From Excoecaria cochinchinensis (taxonomy: Eukaryota > Streptophyta > Magnoliopsida > Malpighiales > Euphorbiaceae), in contig CANTUQ010000055.1 of the NCBI GenBank assembly GCA_947683425.1, forward strand, positions 9,213,501-9,277,500: DNA of 64,000 nucleotides, given 5' to 3'. A program made the position numbers and the translations under genes. The notes beneath the pieces were generated by a model that searched no databases, had not been told where the DNA came from, and saw only the letters and a program-made list of their open reading frames with translations. Of this stretch, positions 48,046-60,920 are shown piece after piece (within the stretch, counting starts at the first letter, position 1; every line of letters starts with the position of its first letter).

Positions 48046-51000
48046 ATGACGGACCAACAACAACAGTTACAAAAGGAGGAGGAGAAGCAAGAAAAAGAGT
48101 ACAGACCTTGTCTTCAAGAAGATGGAGAGAAGAAAAACTTTGATAATATAAACGGCGCTGACTTTATGACCATCGATCAATGCGAGAGGATTCGAGAAAT
48201 GGAGGATTCGCAGCTTGTAGGGCCTCCGCCTGATGCTGCTGCTGTTGCTGCTAGTGGTTTGGTTGCGATGGGAGATGTGAACATGGTGGATGTAGAGGTT
48301 AGAACAGCCCCGACTGTTGTCGATGTTAGTTCCTTCAAGCGGAAGCGTGGCCGGCCTCCTAGAATTCACGGGAAAACGGGGCCGTCTCCTCCTCCACAGA
48401 GAAAGAATGATAAGGATGAGGAAGATGTTTGCTTTATTTGTTTTGATGGTGGTAGCCTCGTACTTTGTGATCGCCGGTGAGTTTATTTGTTTTCTCAAAT
48501 TTTCGTTGATTTTCTTGGAACAGTTACAAATCGCGGAAGCTGTGGGTGCTTAAAATGTGCATGTTTTGTTTTATTCTTAAGTGATTACAATTTAGATTGT
48601 TTTGGAATTTTTTCTGTGAGCTGCTGCTATTCAGTTGGTTAATTATGTTGGGTTGCTATGTGTCAGGGGTTGCCCTAAGGCTTATCATCCTGCTTGTATA
48701 AAGAGGGACGAAGCATTTTTCCGATCAAAGGCTAAATGGAATTGCGGTATGTCTCAATAAATGACCCATAATTTTTTTGACTTTTTTCAGTTCTCTACTC
48801 CTAGCAAGTAGTTTTTGCAAAATGAGGGCCTAGATATTCTGCAGTCTGAGGGTTTTTTAATGGGATGACAAGTTCCTTTTGTTTTTTTTCAAATGTAAAC
48901 GAACTTGACTTGCACATAAAAATAAAAATTTCTTGTTTGTTTAAAGCTTATAGTTCTGCTTACTTTATTGCTATTTAATGAGTTCCCACATTGGCTTCCC
49001 TCTAATTAATGGTTGACATCTGCATGCATTTCATTTTAGATTAACTGTAGTTGAAGTCCATCTTTATAAAGTTTCCATTTTTCTATCTATTATTAGCATG
49101 AGTTCTCAGTTGGACGCATCTAATTATGATATATTCTCAGGGTGGCATATATGTAGCAGTTGTCAGAAAGCTTCATATTATATGTGCTATACTTGTACGT
49201 TCTCTTTGTGCAAAGGATGCACCAGGGATGCTGACTATGTGTGTGTAAGAGGGAATAAAGGATTTTGTGGAACATGCATGAGAACTATAATGCTGATTGA
49301 AAACATTACTTTGGGAAATCCAGAAAAGGTATGCTAGGTTTCCTCTGCTTTGTTGGTTATTTAGGTTTCTTGATTAAATTATGTGTAAAGGGCATATATC
49401 TTTAGTTTTTTTGGCAGCTTACTCTCCTGCAGATTGTCATTGATTCTTTCATCTAGTATTTAACCTTGTTTCAAGCATTGCTCAAAGTTTACAGTATACC
49501 ATAAAATATTTCAATTTACTCTTGGAATTTCTTTTTCATTTTTTTTTTCTTTTGTTAAAGCTAGACGGTTTACATCTTTGGATTCTGTAGTTGCTTGAAA
49601 AACACACCTGGACTTAGTGATTTATGCCATCTGATTATCTTTTACATTTTCTCTATTCATATAAATTTTGCAGGTTCAAGTGGATTTTGATGACAAAACT
49701 AGCTGGGAGTATCTCTTTAAGGTCTACTGGATATACTTAAAAGCTAAGTTATCTTTGACTATAGATGATCTAACTAATGCTAAAAATCCCTGGAAGGGAG
49801 ATCAGGTACCTAAAGTTAGAAATTCCTGGAAAGGAACTGGAGTTATGGGTCCTAAAGAGGTATGCACAGGTGAACTTTTTCATGCTAATAATGAGAACGG
49901 CTCTTGTTTAGATAACTGTTTTGGGAATGAGGAGGCAAATCATTCTAAGAGAAGAAAGACTGAGGACCAATCTGATCAATTAAATCAACCAAAGCTTCTC
50001 AATGAGATGAATACTCAAGTTACAGAAAGATTAACTATTGACAAAGTCACACATTTGCATGAAGGGACAACATGGGCAACAAAGGAGCTTTTAGAGTTTG
50101 TTTCACATATGAAAAATGGGGATACATCTATACTATCTCAGTTTGATGTCCAGTCTCTTTTATTAGAATATGTGAAAAGAAACAATCTTCGTGATCCTCA
50201 CCAGAAGTGTCAAATTGTATGTGATTCAAGGCTCATAAATCTGTTTGGAAAGGCACGTGTGGGTCATATTGAAATGCTGAATCTTCTTGAAAACCACTTT
50301 CTCATAAAAGAAAAATCTCAAGGTTATGATGCTGTTAGAGTGACAGTTCCTGATCCTCTTAGTAGCCTGTTAGAGGGAGCTGGTAGCAGTGATAGTCAGC
50401 TGGAGATGATCAATGATAGAAGGCGCAGAACTCGTAAAAAGTTGAATGAGAAGGAATCACCAGTTAATCCTTATCCTGATGAATATGCAGCAATTGATGT
50501 TCACAACATTAATTTGTTGTATTTAAAGCGCAATCTGATGGAGAACCTAATGGATGATGCAGAGAAGTTTGATGAGAAGGTTGTTGGGTCATTTGTACGG
50601 ATTAGGATTTCTGGTGGTGACCAAAAGCAAGATATGCATAGGCTTGTTCAAGTTTTAGGTATTATTCTTATGGCCACTGCTCCTAGTTACTTTTTGTAAA
50701 ATTAAAAATGAGTCTCCAAGATTTTCTTAGAGCATAGTATTTTGAAGCATTAGTTTGCTGATCCTGTGTTTAGGTACTAGCAAGGTGGATGAATCGTATA
50801 AAGTTGGCTCAAGAACAACTGATGTCAAGCTTGAAATATTAAATTTGGATAGGAAGGAGGTTGTATCAATTGATGGAATTTCAAATCAGGACTTCTCAGA
50901 GGTGAGTGAAGGCATACTATAAAAGATACTTGTCTTTCCTGGTCCCAGTTGTTTTATATACTTTTTTTTTGTTCTGTTTACCATATAGTTGGTAGAATGG

Positions 51001-54000
51001 TTTCTGTAGTGGGAGCAATTTCGAAGGTCATACGGATAGGTTGATACGTTGCATTGTTGAATTTTTTAGATATAAGGTTGAGTCAGAAGTTCATCAATCA
51101 TGGTGTGCTGGTAGCCTCTCCTTCTTTTCCTTTTTATTTTTCAGAATTTTTTCTACATATTCCAGTTACTAGGGGTGCACTTTATATGTTAAGTGGATTA
51201 GATAATGGTAATCAGTTATTGGCAATCATGGTTTTATTGTTTAGACTGTGATCATGTAAAGTTGTCTTGTCCAAAGGCTAACGGTTTACAGGTGCTATCT
51301 AGAAAGGGGGGGTATATGTGGATAGTCTATAATTGCTGTAATGATAGAGTGTAGTGGTATGTGGTGGATTGTAAATTTGTAATGGACCATTCACTAGTGA
51401 TTCTTAAATATTCATTGACGGTGCGAATTGTAACAGCAGGCAACATGAAAATTAATAACCATACGAACAGATTTTTAAAAATGTGAGTTATCATAGTCAA
51501 AGTCTTGGGTCATATGTAATTATTTGGTTTTAAAGCAATAAAGCGCCGATTTGTTCTTTCTAGGGTATTTTTTCCTACATTATTTTTATGACATCGAGTG
51601 TCATAATTTTCCTGCTTGGGGGTATATGTGGATAGTCTATAATTGCTGTAATGATAGAGTGTAGTGGTATGTGGTGGATTGTAAATTTGTAATGGACCAT
51701 TCACTAGTGATTCTTAAATATTCATTGACGGCGCGAATTGTAACAGCAGGCAACATGAAAATTAATAACCATACGAACAGAAACAGATTTTTAAAAATGT
51801 GAGTTAGCATAGTCAAAGTCTTGGGTCATATGTAATTATTTGGTTTTAAAGCAATAAAGCTCCAATTTGTTCTTTCTAGGGTATTTTTTCCTACATTATT
51901 TTTATGACATAGAGTGTCATAATTTTCCTGCTTGTGTTGTTGATATTTTAAATGTCTGCCAAAAATTTTGTGCCATAAAGTGAACTTAAATGTAGCAATG
52001 CATATCTGTCGTTGCCTCCATCACATGCCACCTAGGAGGTTCTTGAGGAAGCCCACAACTATTTAATTTCTTCCTCCTCTCAATCATTGCATCCATCACA
52101 TGCCACCTAGGAGGTTCTTGAGGAAGCAAACAACTATTTAATTTCTTCCACCTCTCAATTTTGTGATTGGAGGGTGCTTTTTTTGCTGCTGCATTTTTTT
52201 CCATGTCTGTTTTGGGGATTGCTATTAACTCCCAAATTTACTGCTTTTCCTCTTTGAGTTTTCCTGGTAAAGTTCATGACATACCTGCTCAAGAAAGGAC
52301 TTCCTTTCGCTGATGCTCTGAAAAATGTTATATGTTGTTCATACTAATTAGACAAAGGAAAGAAAAAGATATGTTGTTATGAAACTAGGTGTAGTATTTT
52401 CTGAATAAAGAATAACGATTATATATCTGCACCACAATATTGTATATGCCAAATACTATAAATAGGAAAAGGTTTACTCTTTTTGATGAGATTCTTGAGT
52501 GAGAAGATCATTTTTCAAGTAGCTGTACTTTCATAGTTGTCTTCCTTGGACTAACTTGAGATTCATAGGAATTTTTTTTTCTGAATATTTATCTGTCTTT
52601 AATTATTGAGTTGATTCTTGTAAATGCTTCAGTTCAATTTTATTTTCATTTTTCAATTTTTTGGGACTCAAATCATGTGATGATGCTCGGACTAACCGCA
52701 CTATCATCTTTATGTCTGCCATTAATGTTGGGCATTCAAGGGACTTAAAATTCAGTTAATAACTTGAAACCTTTTTAGACGAAAATACACTATTTTTTGT
52801 CTGTATCATTGATGTGTTTGTTATGTCTCTAGGACGAATGCAGACGTTTACGCCAAAGTATAAAATGTGGACTTATCAAACCGTTGAAAGTGGTAAGTGT
52901 TTTTCCAATGTTCATTTCTGTGTTTCAGCTTAAGTATGTGTCCCTGTTTGTCCAAAGTAGACTTCTGTTTGGTTATAGGGTGAAATTCAAGAGAAAGTAA
53001 TGGTGCTGCAACCTGCCAAAGTTATTGAAGTGAGTTTCTCTCTTTCTAGTTTGTTGCATGAAATATGAACTAAATTCCTGTATTAAATTTGACCCTTTTA
53101 TTTAAGACCTAATGACTTAATTCCGAATTTTGTAACTTATTTTCTGTTTGAGTTGTATACTTTTGTAGTGGAAAAATAGGCGTATATTTTCAGTAATAAT
53201 TGTATCTAATAATCAATGGACTTGTGTCATTTTTCATAAAATTGCCACATTGATTAGTGGATGTCATTACCCTAACATTATAACACATTAAGTGATGTTA
53301 TTTTCACCAGAATTGCCTTCAGTTAATCTAATCTTCCTAAGAATCTAAATGTTTTTCTTAGGTTTAACTAGAAATGGTTAGGTTAAGTGCATAATATTTG
53401 CTAAAACTGATACGCTCTATATATTATAGACCATATAATTAGGTTCACTTACTAACATGGTAATTTGTGTTGTACATATTGCATCGCCACATGTTCATGG
53501 AGCATTGAATGCAATTGTTACTGAAAAAACAAGTAGTTGAATTGGATTTAAAAATTGTTCTGAAGTTTGGATTTATTGGGATCATTAGGCCTTCTTTAAA
53601 TGGTGTTATTTTGGTTTTATATGATTTGATGTAATTACTGAAATTTTTCTTGGATATGCAGTCTCTGGAAGCAGAGATATTACGGTTTAATCATCTTCGA
53701 GATCGAGCTAGCGAAAAGGGACTGAGAAAGGAATATCCTTTGCTTTATGATATTACTCTGATTTTTCTTGATAAAAGTTTTCTTTTTTCTCCATCTTGGT
53801 TGATTCACTGGTTCATATTATGGATATTTAGAATCAGACACTGATATAGTCGAAATTTACTTGGGGAATGATTTTTATTTTTTTATTTGGATATCTTGTG
53901 CGCTAAAGAGTAGCTATAAGGGGGTTAGGGTGGTGAAATGGATCATTGGTCACATCCTGAAAGGTCAGAGGTTGTAAGATAGTAGAGTTCTGACAATTTT

Positions 54001-57000
54001 TTATGCAATAATTTTGTGTTTCCCTCTCAATACATTGCAAGCTCCTTACCTTGATGCCGCTTGTTTGTGAACCGTGTTACTTGTTGATGGACTGTTATGC
54101 CATTATGTACCTTCATTGTTGCATTTAATTTGTGTGTCTGAGTTCCTGGAATGAATATTATTTGGGCTGTTATTACATCACTCTTTGTAGTAAACAAAAT
54201 TGGATAAAAAGTTAGATTAACTGCTGTCAATTGTGTGGAAAACTTTGTCAGACTTCAATTAAGTATTGTATTGTTCCTTGACTATGTTGCACGCTTAGAG
54301 AATGTGTTGAAAAATTAGAGCTTCTGAAGTCCTCTGAGGAACGTCAGCGCAGATTGCTTGAGATTCCCAGTATACACATTGACCCGAATATGGATCCAAG
54401 TTATGAATCTGAAGAAGATGCTGGAGATTCAGATGACAAGAAACAAGGTCCTGAGCAATGGCTTAGAAGTGGAATAGTTTGTGATTCATGTTTGAATTGC
54501 ATGTGGAAACGTTCTGCTGTTGTTAACTTTTCTATTATATGTTGCAGGTGGCCATGTGAGACCAAGAAATAATGGTGTTGCTAGAAAGGGTTTAGAACTC
54601 AATTCTCCACCTGCAGAAGGTGATCTGAATGATGTAGGAAACAGGGCACTAAATACTTTAGCTATGGCTTCTGAGCAAGTTAGAAACATGGACAAGACAT
54701 TTTATGTGGATCCTGAGGGTACTATTCGGATTCAGGAGGGAATAAGTGAATCTATGCAGTGTCAGCAAGGGGGGCCACTAAGGTTAAATAGCCTGAACAT
54801 ATTAAAGAACGAGTTGGGTGGTGCTGGCTCCATAACTATTGATTGGAATGGCCAAGCAGCAGTGAAATCTGAATCACGTCCTGCAGCTGCAGCATCTGTT
54901 ATAGCTCCACCTGTGCCCTCAGGGGATGAGCTGCCCGTTTGTGATGTTGATATGGAAAAGCTGTGGCTTTATCAGGATCCCTCTGGTAAAGTTCAAGGGC
55001 CATTTTCAATGATGCAGTTACGTAAATGGAGTGCAAGTGAGATTTTTCCTCTTGATTTCAGAGTATGGAGGATAAATGAGAGGCAACATGATTCTATTCT
55101 GTTGACTGATGCATTGGTTGGGTGGTTTCCTAAAGAGCCACGACAGCCACAGGACACAAATTCATTACCTCAAGGAGCAACAGTTACCTCTAATGATGCA
55201 GATAAAAAATGGGAATATGGATTAAGACAAAGTACTGATGTAACTTGGTTAGATAATAAAAGAATTGATAACAACCAGAAGCCAGTGCAAAATGATGTGC
55301 AGATCCATGGTAAAGGTGATAATGAACTTGTAAAGAGTAACGAATTGGGCTCCCATTCATCCACATGGACTAAGGCTGCAGATGTTGCAATTACTGATGA
55401 TGCAAAGCCTCAAGGTTCCTTGCAAGGCTGGGAGTTGCCCGGAGGTAGCAAGTCTTGGGCTGATCAGTCCCAGATTTGTAGTTCTCAGTCTGCACCTTCA
55501 TCTTCTGGAAAGCCTTATGAAGCTCCATCCCTTCATGAAATGGAAGGGCACAGAGATGAAAAGCGGAGTTTATCTCCAAGTAATGAAAATGAGGACTCAC
55601 ACAGGAGCACTGAGGGTCAAACTTATGTCAAAGAGAGTGATGAGAAACGTGTTAATAGTGAGGGTCATTCTGGGCAATTGAATGGACCAGAGTGGAGGCC
55701 TCATAGCATGAACAGTTCCTCAAGTGGATGGGATTTTGTGTCTGTGGCCAAGTCTATTGAGAAATCTGAGCAGAATCATGAAATTGATTTCTCTAATATG
55801 CTAAGTCCGACTGTGAAGAAAAGTCACGAAGACTTGAAGGTTCAGGTTGCTGAAAACAGACTCTCTCTCTCTTCAAATTTTCCTGTCCAGGATTCGGGAC
55901 CTAGTTGGAGCACTGCTTCCAGTTTAGTGATTGGTAGTGGACAGGTTCCTGAAGTAGCTGGTGAATGGGTTGGTTATTCTTCAACTCCTTCTAAACCTGT
56001 AGAGGAATGGGACTCAAATATTGTGTCTGCATCTACACTGAAACCTACTGAAGGGACTTCTGATCATGCTGCTACGCCAACTTCAGGAACCGATCAACTG
56101 ACTCTTTCTTCCTCAACCCACCCAACAATTGATGCATCTAGTTGGCAGCCAATTGTTCCGGAACCCAATGAGTTCTGCTCTTTAGTCGATGAATCAGTTT
56201 CAGATCTATTGGCTGAAGTTGAAGCAATGGAATCTCTTGGCTTGCCTTCTCCTACTTCAAAAATGAGATGTCATGGAGAGTTGACACCAGGTTCTGATGA
56301 TGATTGCTTCAGTCCTGTTGAGCCTTTCAGCCCAGCACCTGATCCAGGGAAAAGTGATGCATTGAGCTCCACTGGTGATATACAAATGTCTTCTCAGTTG
56401 GCCGCGGCTGAGGAACCACTACGGCTATCTCTGATGCCATCACAGCCTACTATAAGAGATGAACCACTTGCAGCATCGCAAATGCCTTCTCAGTTGACAG
56501 TGATCAAGTCTCCTCAGTTGGCTCTGATGACATCACAAGGCATTGTATCAGATGAGCCCCTTAGAGCATCTCAAATGCCTTCTCGGTCAACTTTAACTGA
56601 AGAGCCACTTAGGTTATGGCAAAACGATACCCTTGATCTTCAAAAGAGCTTCAGTGGTCATTCATCCTCAAGTGCTGAAGTGGAGGGAGATACAAAGCGC
56701 AGTGAGGTTTCAGTTAACCAGTGGGACACACGTTTGGAAATACAACCTCTGGCATTATTTACTGTCAAACAAGGGGAAGCAGGCTCAGACATCAAGGCTC
56801 CTACTCGACCCACAGTAAGCCGATGGGAAGCTGGCTCCAACAATCATCATCCTGCATCAACAGTAGATGCAAGCCAGGGGACTGTTAAGGGAAATGTGAA
56901 CTTGAATCGGGGAGTGCCCCATGGAAATACAAACATGGTTTGGGGATCTGTTCATGGGTCAGTTCAGCAACAAGGTAGTACAAATTCAGATGTTTCTACA

Positions 57001-57258
57001 GGGAATCAAGGTAGTTGGGGAGGCCAACCAAGATATGGAGGGGACAACAGATATTCAGGTCAAAGAGACCATCGCAATCACTTTCAAAACAGAGATTTAG
57101 GTTTTGGCAGGGATAGATGTTCATGGAACCGGCAGCCAGCACACAGCGTTGGAAATGGAGGTTCATCAAGGTCTCAAGGCAAAGGGCAGCGAGTATGTAA
57201 ATTTTATGAAAATGGGTACTGCAAGAAGGGGGCATCATGCAGCTATTGGCACCCTTGA
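48046..57258 (+). CDS. NERD: NERD-like / CCCH zinc finger 44-like PHD-SWIB-Plus3-GYF-CCCH protein (10 exons)
   Basis: Exons: 48046-48476, 48667-48746, 49141-49328, 49674-50658, 50774-50901, 52833-52892, 52979-53029, 53662-53732, 54293-54447, 54548-57258. The lengths sum to 4860 nt, 1619 residues plus stop, with every junction in frame. Domains: AT-hook-like KRKRGRPPR (98-106), PHD (from VCFICFDGG at about 128 to 220), SWIB (about 367-448), Plus3 (about 502-640), the conserved LRECVEKLELL and DPNMDPSYESEE block, GYF (about 852-910, LWLYQDPSGKVQGPF), and a terminal C-x5-C-x5-C-x3-H-type finger (RVCKFYENGYCKKGASCSYWHP split over 1598-1619). GW/WG motifs occur near 1010, 1109, 1513 and 1538. In Arabidopsis NERD binds histone H3 and AGO2 and acts in siRNA-linked chromatin silencing. 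The same role here is inferred. Arabidopsis C3H44 is the alternative orthologue. Start: the first in-frame ATG after a 5' UTR-like leader. Confidence 0.92.
51308..51933 (+). repeat. Tandem duplication of about 310 bp in intron 5
   Basis: Copies 51308-51617 and 51618-51933 are nearly identical. The second has a 6-base insertion (CGAACAGAAACAG) and a few substitutions. It lies within intron 5 (50902-52832), so it does not affect coding sequence. Confidence 0.93.
52014..52163 (+). repeat. 75-bp tandem duplication in intron 5
   Basis: Two copies carrying CATGCCACCTAGGAGGTTCT and TGAGGAAGC. Minus-strand frame 52204-51986 is open across both (LPQEPPRWHVM repeated), but it resembles no known domain and is probably chance. 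Confidence 0.9.
53733..54292 (+). other. U12-type AT-AC intron (intron 8 of the NERD-like gene)
   Basis: The donor is ATATCCTTT, an exact match to the U12 AT-AC consensus. TTCCTTGAC at 54274-54282 fits the U12 branch site. The intron ends TTGCAC, 11 nt after the branch adenosine at 54281. Splicing here restores the conserved RKELRECVEKL sequence; no GT-AG choice nearby does. There is no polypyrimidine tract before the acceptor, as expected for U12 introns. Confidence 0.9.
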
Positions 57259-57693
57259 AATTACATTTGAATGTGCATGAAATTGTGCATTCAATTCTGT
57301 AATCAGCAATTGTAGTAGGAAATTTGCCCATTGTCAATGTTCTAATTTAATATGTGAGTATTAAAAGTGGCATGATGTATTTGTTCTTTTGATAGCTGCC
57401 ACAGTTTAGAGCTGCATTTGGCAGTGGATATAAATTCTTTTTGCTCTCTGGGCAATGGAAAAGGTATTGTAGGAACATGTCTTCCTCTCAGATTCGTGCA
57501 ACTCTTCATTCTTTGTTGCCTACAGGTTACTCCATTGATGCCTGTCCATATAACAGTGTAATATTATTTATACAAATATCCTTGGCCTAAACGTAGAACT
57601 CTCTTTCTTTGATAAATACAGGTATTTACCTTTTACGGGTACTCCAATTCTACTTGAACACAGGGTGCCAACTAAGGATGGGTGTGGTGTGAG
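57259..57693 (+). other. 3' UTR and downstream region of the NERD-like gene
   Basis: No gene is seen. A canonical AATAAA is not evident; AT-rich near-matches occur about 57340-57365. The 3' end is not defined. Confidence 0.5.
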
Positions 57694-58040
57694 TAGGGGT
57701 GCGCATGGACCGGTAATTGTTTAATTTTTTTTAAAAATAATTAACTAGTAAACGGTATGTTAAATTCGGTTAATTGGTTTATTAGTTTTGATTTTTGCAT
57801 TTTGGTTAATTAATATTTTTTGATGTAACTATTAAAATTTTTAGCATATAATTATATATATATATATAAAATTTTAGCATACAATTATATATATATATAA
57901 AATAAAGTAAAGTTTAATTTAATTTCAAATATTCAAAATAATTCAAAATAAAAATTACAAAACAAACATAATATAATAGTGAAAATTCATATTTTACTTT
58001 CATAAATTATTAGCTAAAATTATAAAATAAATTTGATATT
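57694..58040. mobile_element. hAT-like fragment, one end only
   Basis: Begins TAGGGGTGCGCATGGACCGG followed by GGTTAATTGG-type repeats, as at the ends of hAT MITEs. There is an (AT)n region at 57853-57900. The opposite end is missing or lost at the start of the following repeat. Confidence 0.45.
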
Positions 58041-59864
58041 TGTTGGAAATGACTAATGACATGCACCGAGAAATCTTAAATTAGATCCTTAAAATTGAAA
58101 AAACTGAGAAATCATCCAGAATATAAAAAATATGTTAGTCTTATATATAAAGAACGAACTTGTATTTAATAGGTAAGATTTAGTATAGCATTTAAATTAA
58201 TAAATACTTATTGCCATTATAAGTATTTGTAACATTCGTCGGTTAAATCTTCACATGCCTGTTTGACTAGTTTGATTAACCCGTGAGTTCGGATTTAATT
58301 AGTTTTGTTATCATATGTCCCTCACCAATATTCATTACATTTATGTTACGATGATACTATGATACTAAACACACACCTAGTAATAGCAATCTTATTTGTA
58401 TTAATGTGTAGTTTGGTTAGCGTATAGCTAGAGTAAGTGATTTATTTGTGTAAATGTGTAGCTCGATTAGCATATAGATAGAATGAGTCTATACATGTAT
58501 TAATGTGGAGTTTGATTAGCGTATAATTAGAATGAGCGGATGCATAATATTATGATGGTGTATAGATCATCTACCGATATTCATAATATTTATGTTACGA
58601 TGAGACTATACTAGTTTATACACAATTAGCATGTAGAGCTCAAATATATTATTTTGGCTGTAATAGCCTAAGAATTATGCATTGATTTGGAAACTCGCTT
58701 TCGCAGAATCAGCCGTAAAATACTATAGAATTTGGATAGCCCGTTTTAGAACTTTGGTTGAATGAGAAGTGGAAAAAAGGTAGAATTCAAATAGCCCATC
58801 TGGTATCTTTGGTTGTATGAACTGAACTTAAAATTTTGTAGAGTTTGGCTAACTCGTTTTTGAATTTTGGGTGCATGAGTTCAACTTAAAATTTTTTGTT
58901 GAAAGAGCTGAACTTAAATAATGAATTGTACTTTAAAAATATATAAACAGAGGAGAATACTCATCATTTTTGAAATGAGTTGTATGCTTTGCTTCTCCCA
59001 CTGAAAGCAGGAAGAAGATGTAGATCTAATATGTTTCTTAGTTTTACCAGAGACAAATCAACTGATTCTTTATGTTGAACTGATATAGGTCCTTATAGAA
59101 ACCATGAATTCGGGAGAGGATTTGGGCGAGATAAATAATTCGACAAAAAAATAAGCCTTGCGGTCAGATGGAGGTCGGACACAAATGGATCATAAATTTA
59201 GAGCCAATCAAATGACCTACCCAACATGGCAAGATGAAAAAAATGCAATTGAAGTCAATTGACAAAATGCCTAACAAATCTTGAATAAATATTGAATGGG
59301 ACAAGAATTAGGCCAACAAGGCTAAATTCCCAATCTTTTGCATGTGTCCCGCCCCTGCCAATCTCAAATTATGTTGAAATGGGACAAAAATCAAAATCGT
59401 AAAGCCAGCTCCTTTGAAAATCCCAAACTGTATTCTCTTTTTGATGAGATAAATCCATATAAGTTTCAAGAATATGGAAGAGCACGTGATTGAAATCGTC
59501 TATGCTCGTTGCACTAATGATAATATGCTTGGAGAAATTTTGATCCGAACTTGATACCCATAAGAATAAAGGACTAATTGAGATTTAGGATACTCCGATG
59601 GATAAGTTAGATTTTATAATAGGAAAAACAATAAAGAAATCATCCAAAATAGAAAGAATTGGATAGTCATATATATAAAAAATTTACTTATATTTAATAG
59701 GTAGGATTTAATGTAGACTTTAATGCCTGGTAATGTTTAGATTAATGAATACTTATTGCTATCATACGTATTTGTAACATTCGTCGGTTACATCTTCATA
59801 TATCTGTTTAACTAGTTCAGTTGATCCGAGTCTATGGGTTCGGATTTAATTAGTTTTGTTATCA
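58041..59864 (-). mobile_element. TRIM-like / short LTR element
   Basis: Direct repeats of about 250-300 bp (ending 58313 and 59864) share AAATCATCC, TTTAATAGGTA, ATTTGTAACATTCGTCGGTTA and TTCGGATTTAATTAGTTTTG. On the minus strand they start TGATAACAAAACTAATT. A tRNA-like primer site (TGGGTATCAAGTTC, about 59565-59552) and a purine tract GGTGAGGGACATA before 58313 fit a small minus-strand LTR element with a non-coding 1.2 kb interior. The interior itself has GATTAGCGTATA-type repeats (58420-58560). The left boundary is uncertain. Confidence 0.5.
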
Positions 59865-60255
59865 ATTAACATACTTAATTCTTATGTCAAAAAATTTTTT
59901 TGGACAAAATAAAATATTTAAATATAGATTCTAAAATATAAGAAAATGTATTTAAATTTTATCAAGTAATATACTTTAAAATATTATATAAAGTTTATTG
60001 ACAAATAAAAAAATTAAGGTCTAAAAATAAAAATATAACTTAAATATATTTTAAAGTATGGCTGGACAAACAAAATAAAAAAATTGGTAAACTGATTTAG
60101 CAAATCGAGTGCAAATTGACCTTAGCAGTTAACTATCCAATTGGATGTGGACATGAACTTTAATTTTTAAAATTATTGTTAATGAACTTGGGCTTCAAGT
60201 TAAGTGTATTGTTAATCAATTGATTAATAGTTAACTAGAATTATATATAATTTTT
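59865..60255. other. AT-rich intergenic sequence
   Basis: No gene or clear repeat structure recognised. Confidence 0.5.
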
Positions 60256-60600
60256 GTAACACCCCCTGTATAGAACCTATAAACCCCATACATTTAGCAT
60301 ATATTCTCATTAGAGGTGGCAAGTTGGGCGGGTTGGACGGGTTTGGGTTGGGTCATTAATGGGCGGGTCACAAATGGGCCAAAAAGCATGGGTCACAAAT
60401 GGGTCAAATATCCAAATGGGTTGGGCGGGTTGGGTCAACCCATGGGCTAAAAACTTTTTGAATATGCAAAAAATTTATAATAATACGCAAATGAGTCGGA
60501 TGGTCTAAACGGACTGATTTTGGTCCAAACGGATTGAGTGGACCAAACGGGCCGCTTGAGACCCAAATGGGCCGAGATGTAATTTTATATTTTTAATCCA

Positions 60601-60920
60601 TTTTTAATGAAAAATAATTTCCGATATAATAAAATGATATTAAAGTGACTAATGTAAAATAATTTAGCTCAAATGGATTGAGTGGCCCAAACGGGCTGCT
60701 TGAGGCCCAAACGGGCCGAAATGTGATTTGACCCATTTAATCCATTTTTAATGAAAAATAATTTCCGATATAATAAAATAATATTAAAATGACTAATATA
60801 AAATAATTTGGCCCAAATGGATTGGGTGGCCCAAACGGGCTGCTTGAGGCCCAAACGGGCCGAAATGTGATTTGACCCATTTAATCTATTTTTAATGAAA
60901 AATAATTTCCAATAAAGCTT
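60601..60920. repeat. 144-bp tandem repeat in the hAT element
   Basis: Two full units (60601-60744, 60745-60888) and a partial third, plus a diverged partial unit upstream. Each contains CCAAACGGGC-TGCTTGAGGC and TTTTTAATGAAAAATAATTT. The minus-strand frame at 60669-60923 is a product of the repeat. Confidence 0.9.

Noticed and set aside
51986..52204. Minus-strand 72-codon frame with repeated LPQEPPRWHVM
   Set aside because: Generated by the 75-bp intronic tandem duplication; no recognisable protein family and opposite to the host gene.
53650..53844. Frame running from exon 8 into the following sequence, as if exon 8 were longer and the gene ended at 53844
   Set aside because: Conserved family sequence resumes only at 54293, and the ATATCC/AC U12 signals explain the break precisely.
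54448..54572. Retention of the 100-bp intron 9 giving an early stop
   Set aside because: Its donor (AAG/GTCCTG) is weak, so retention is possible, but splicing gives the full GYF-CCCH reading frame; retention can only be judged with transcript data.
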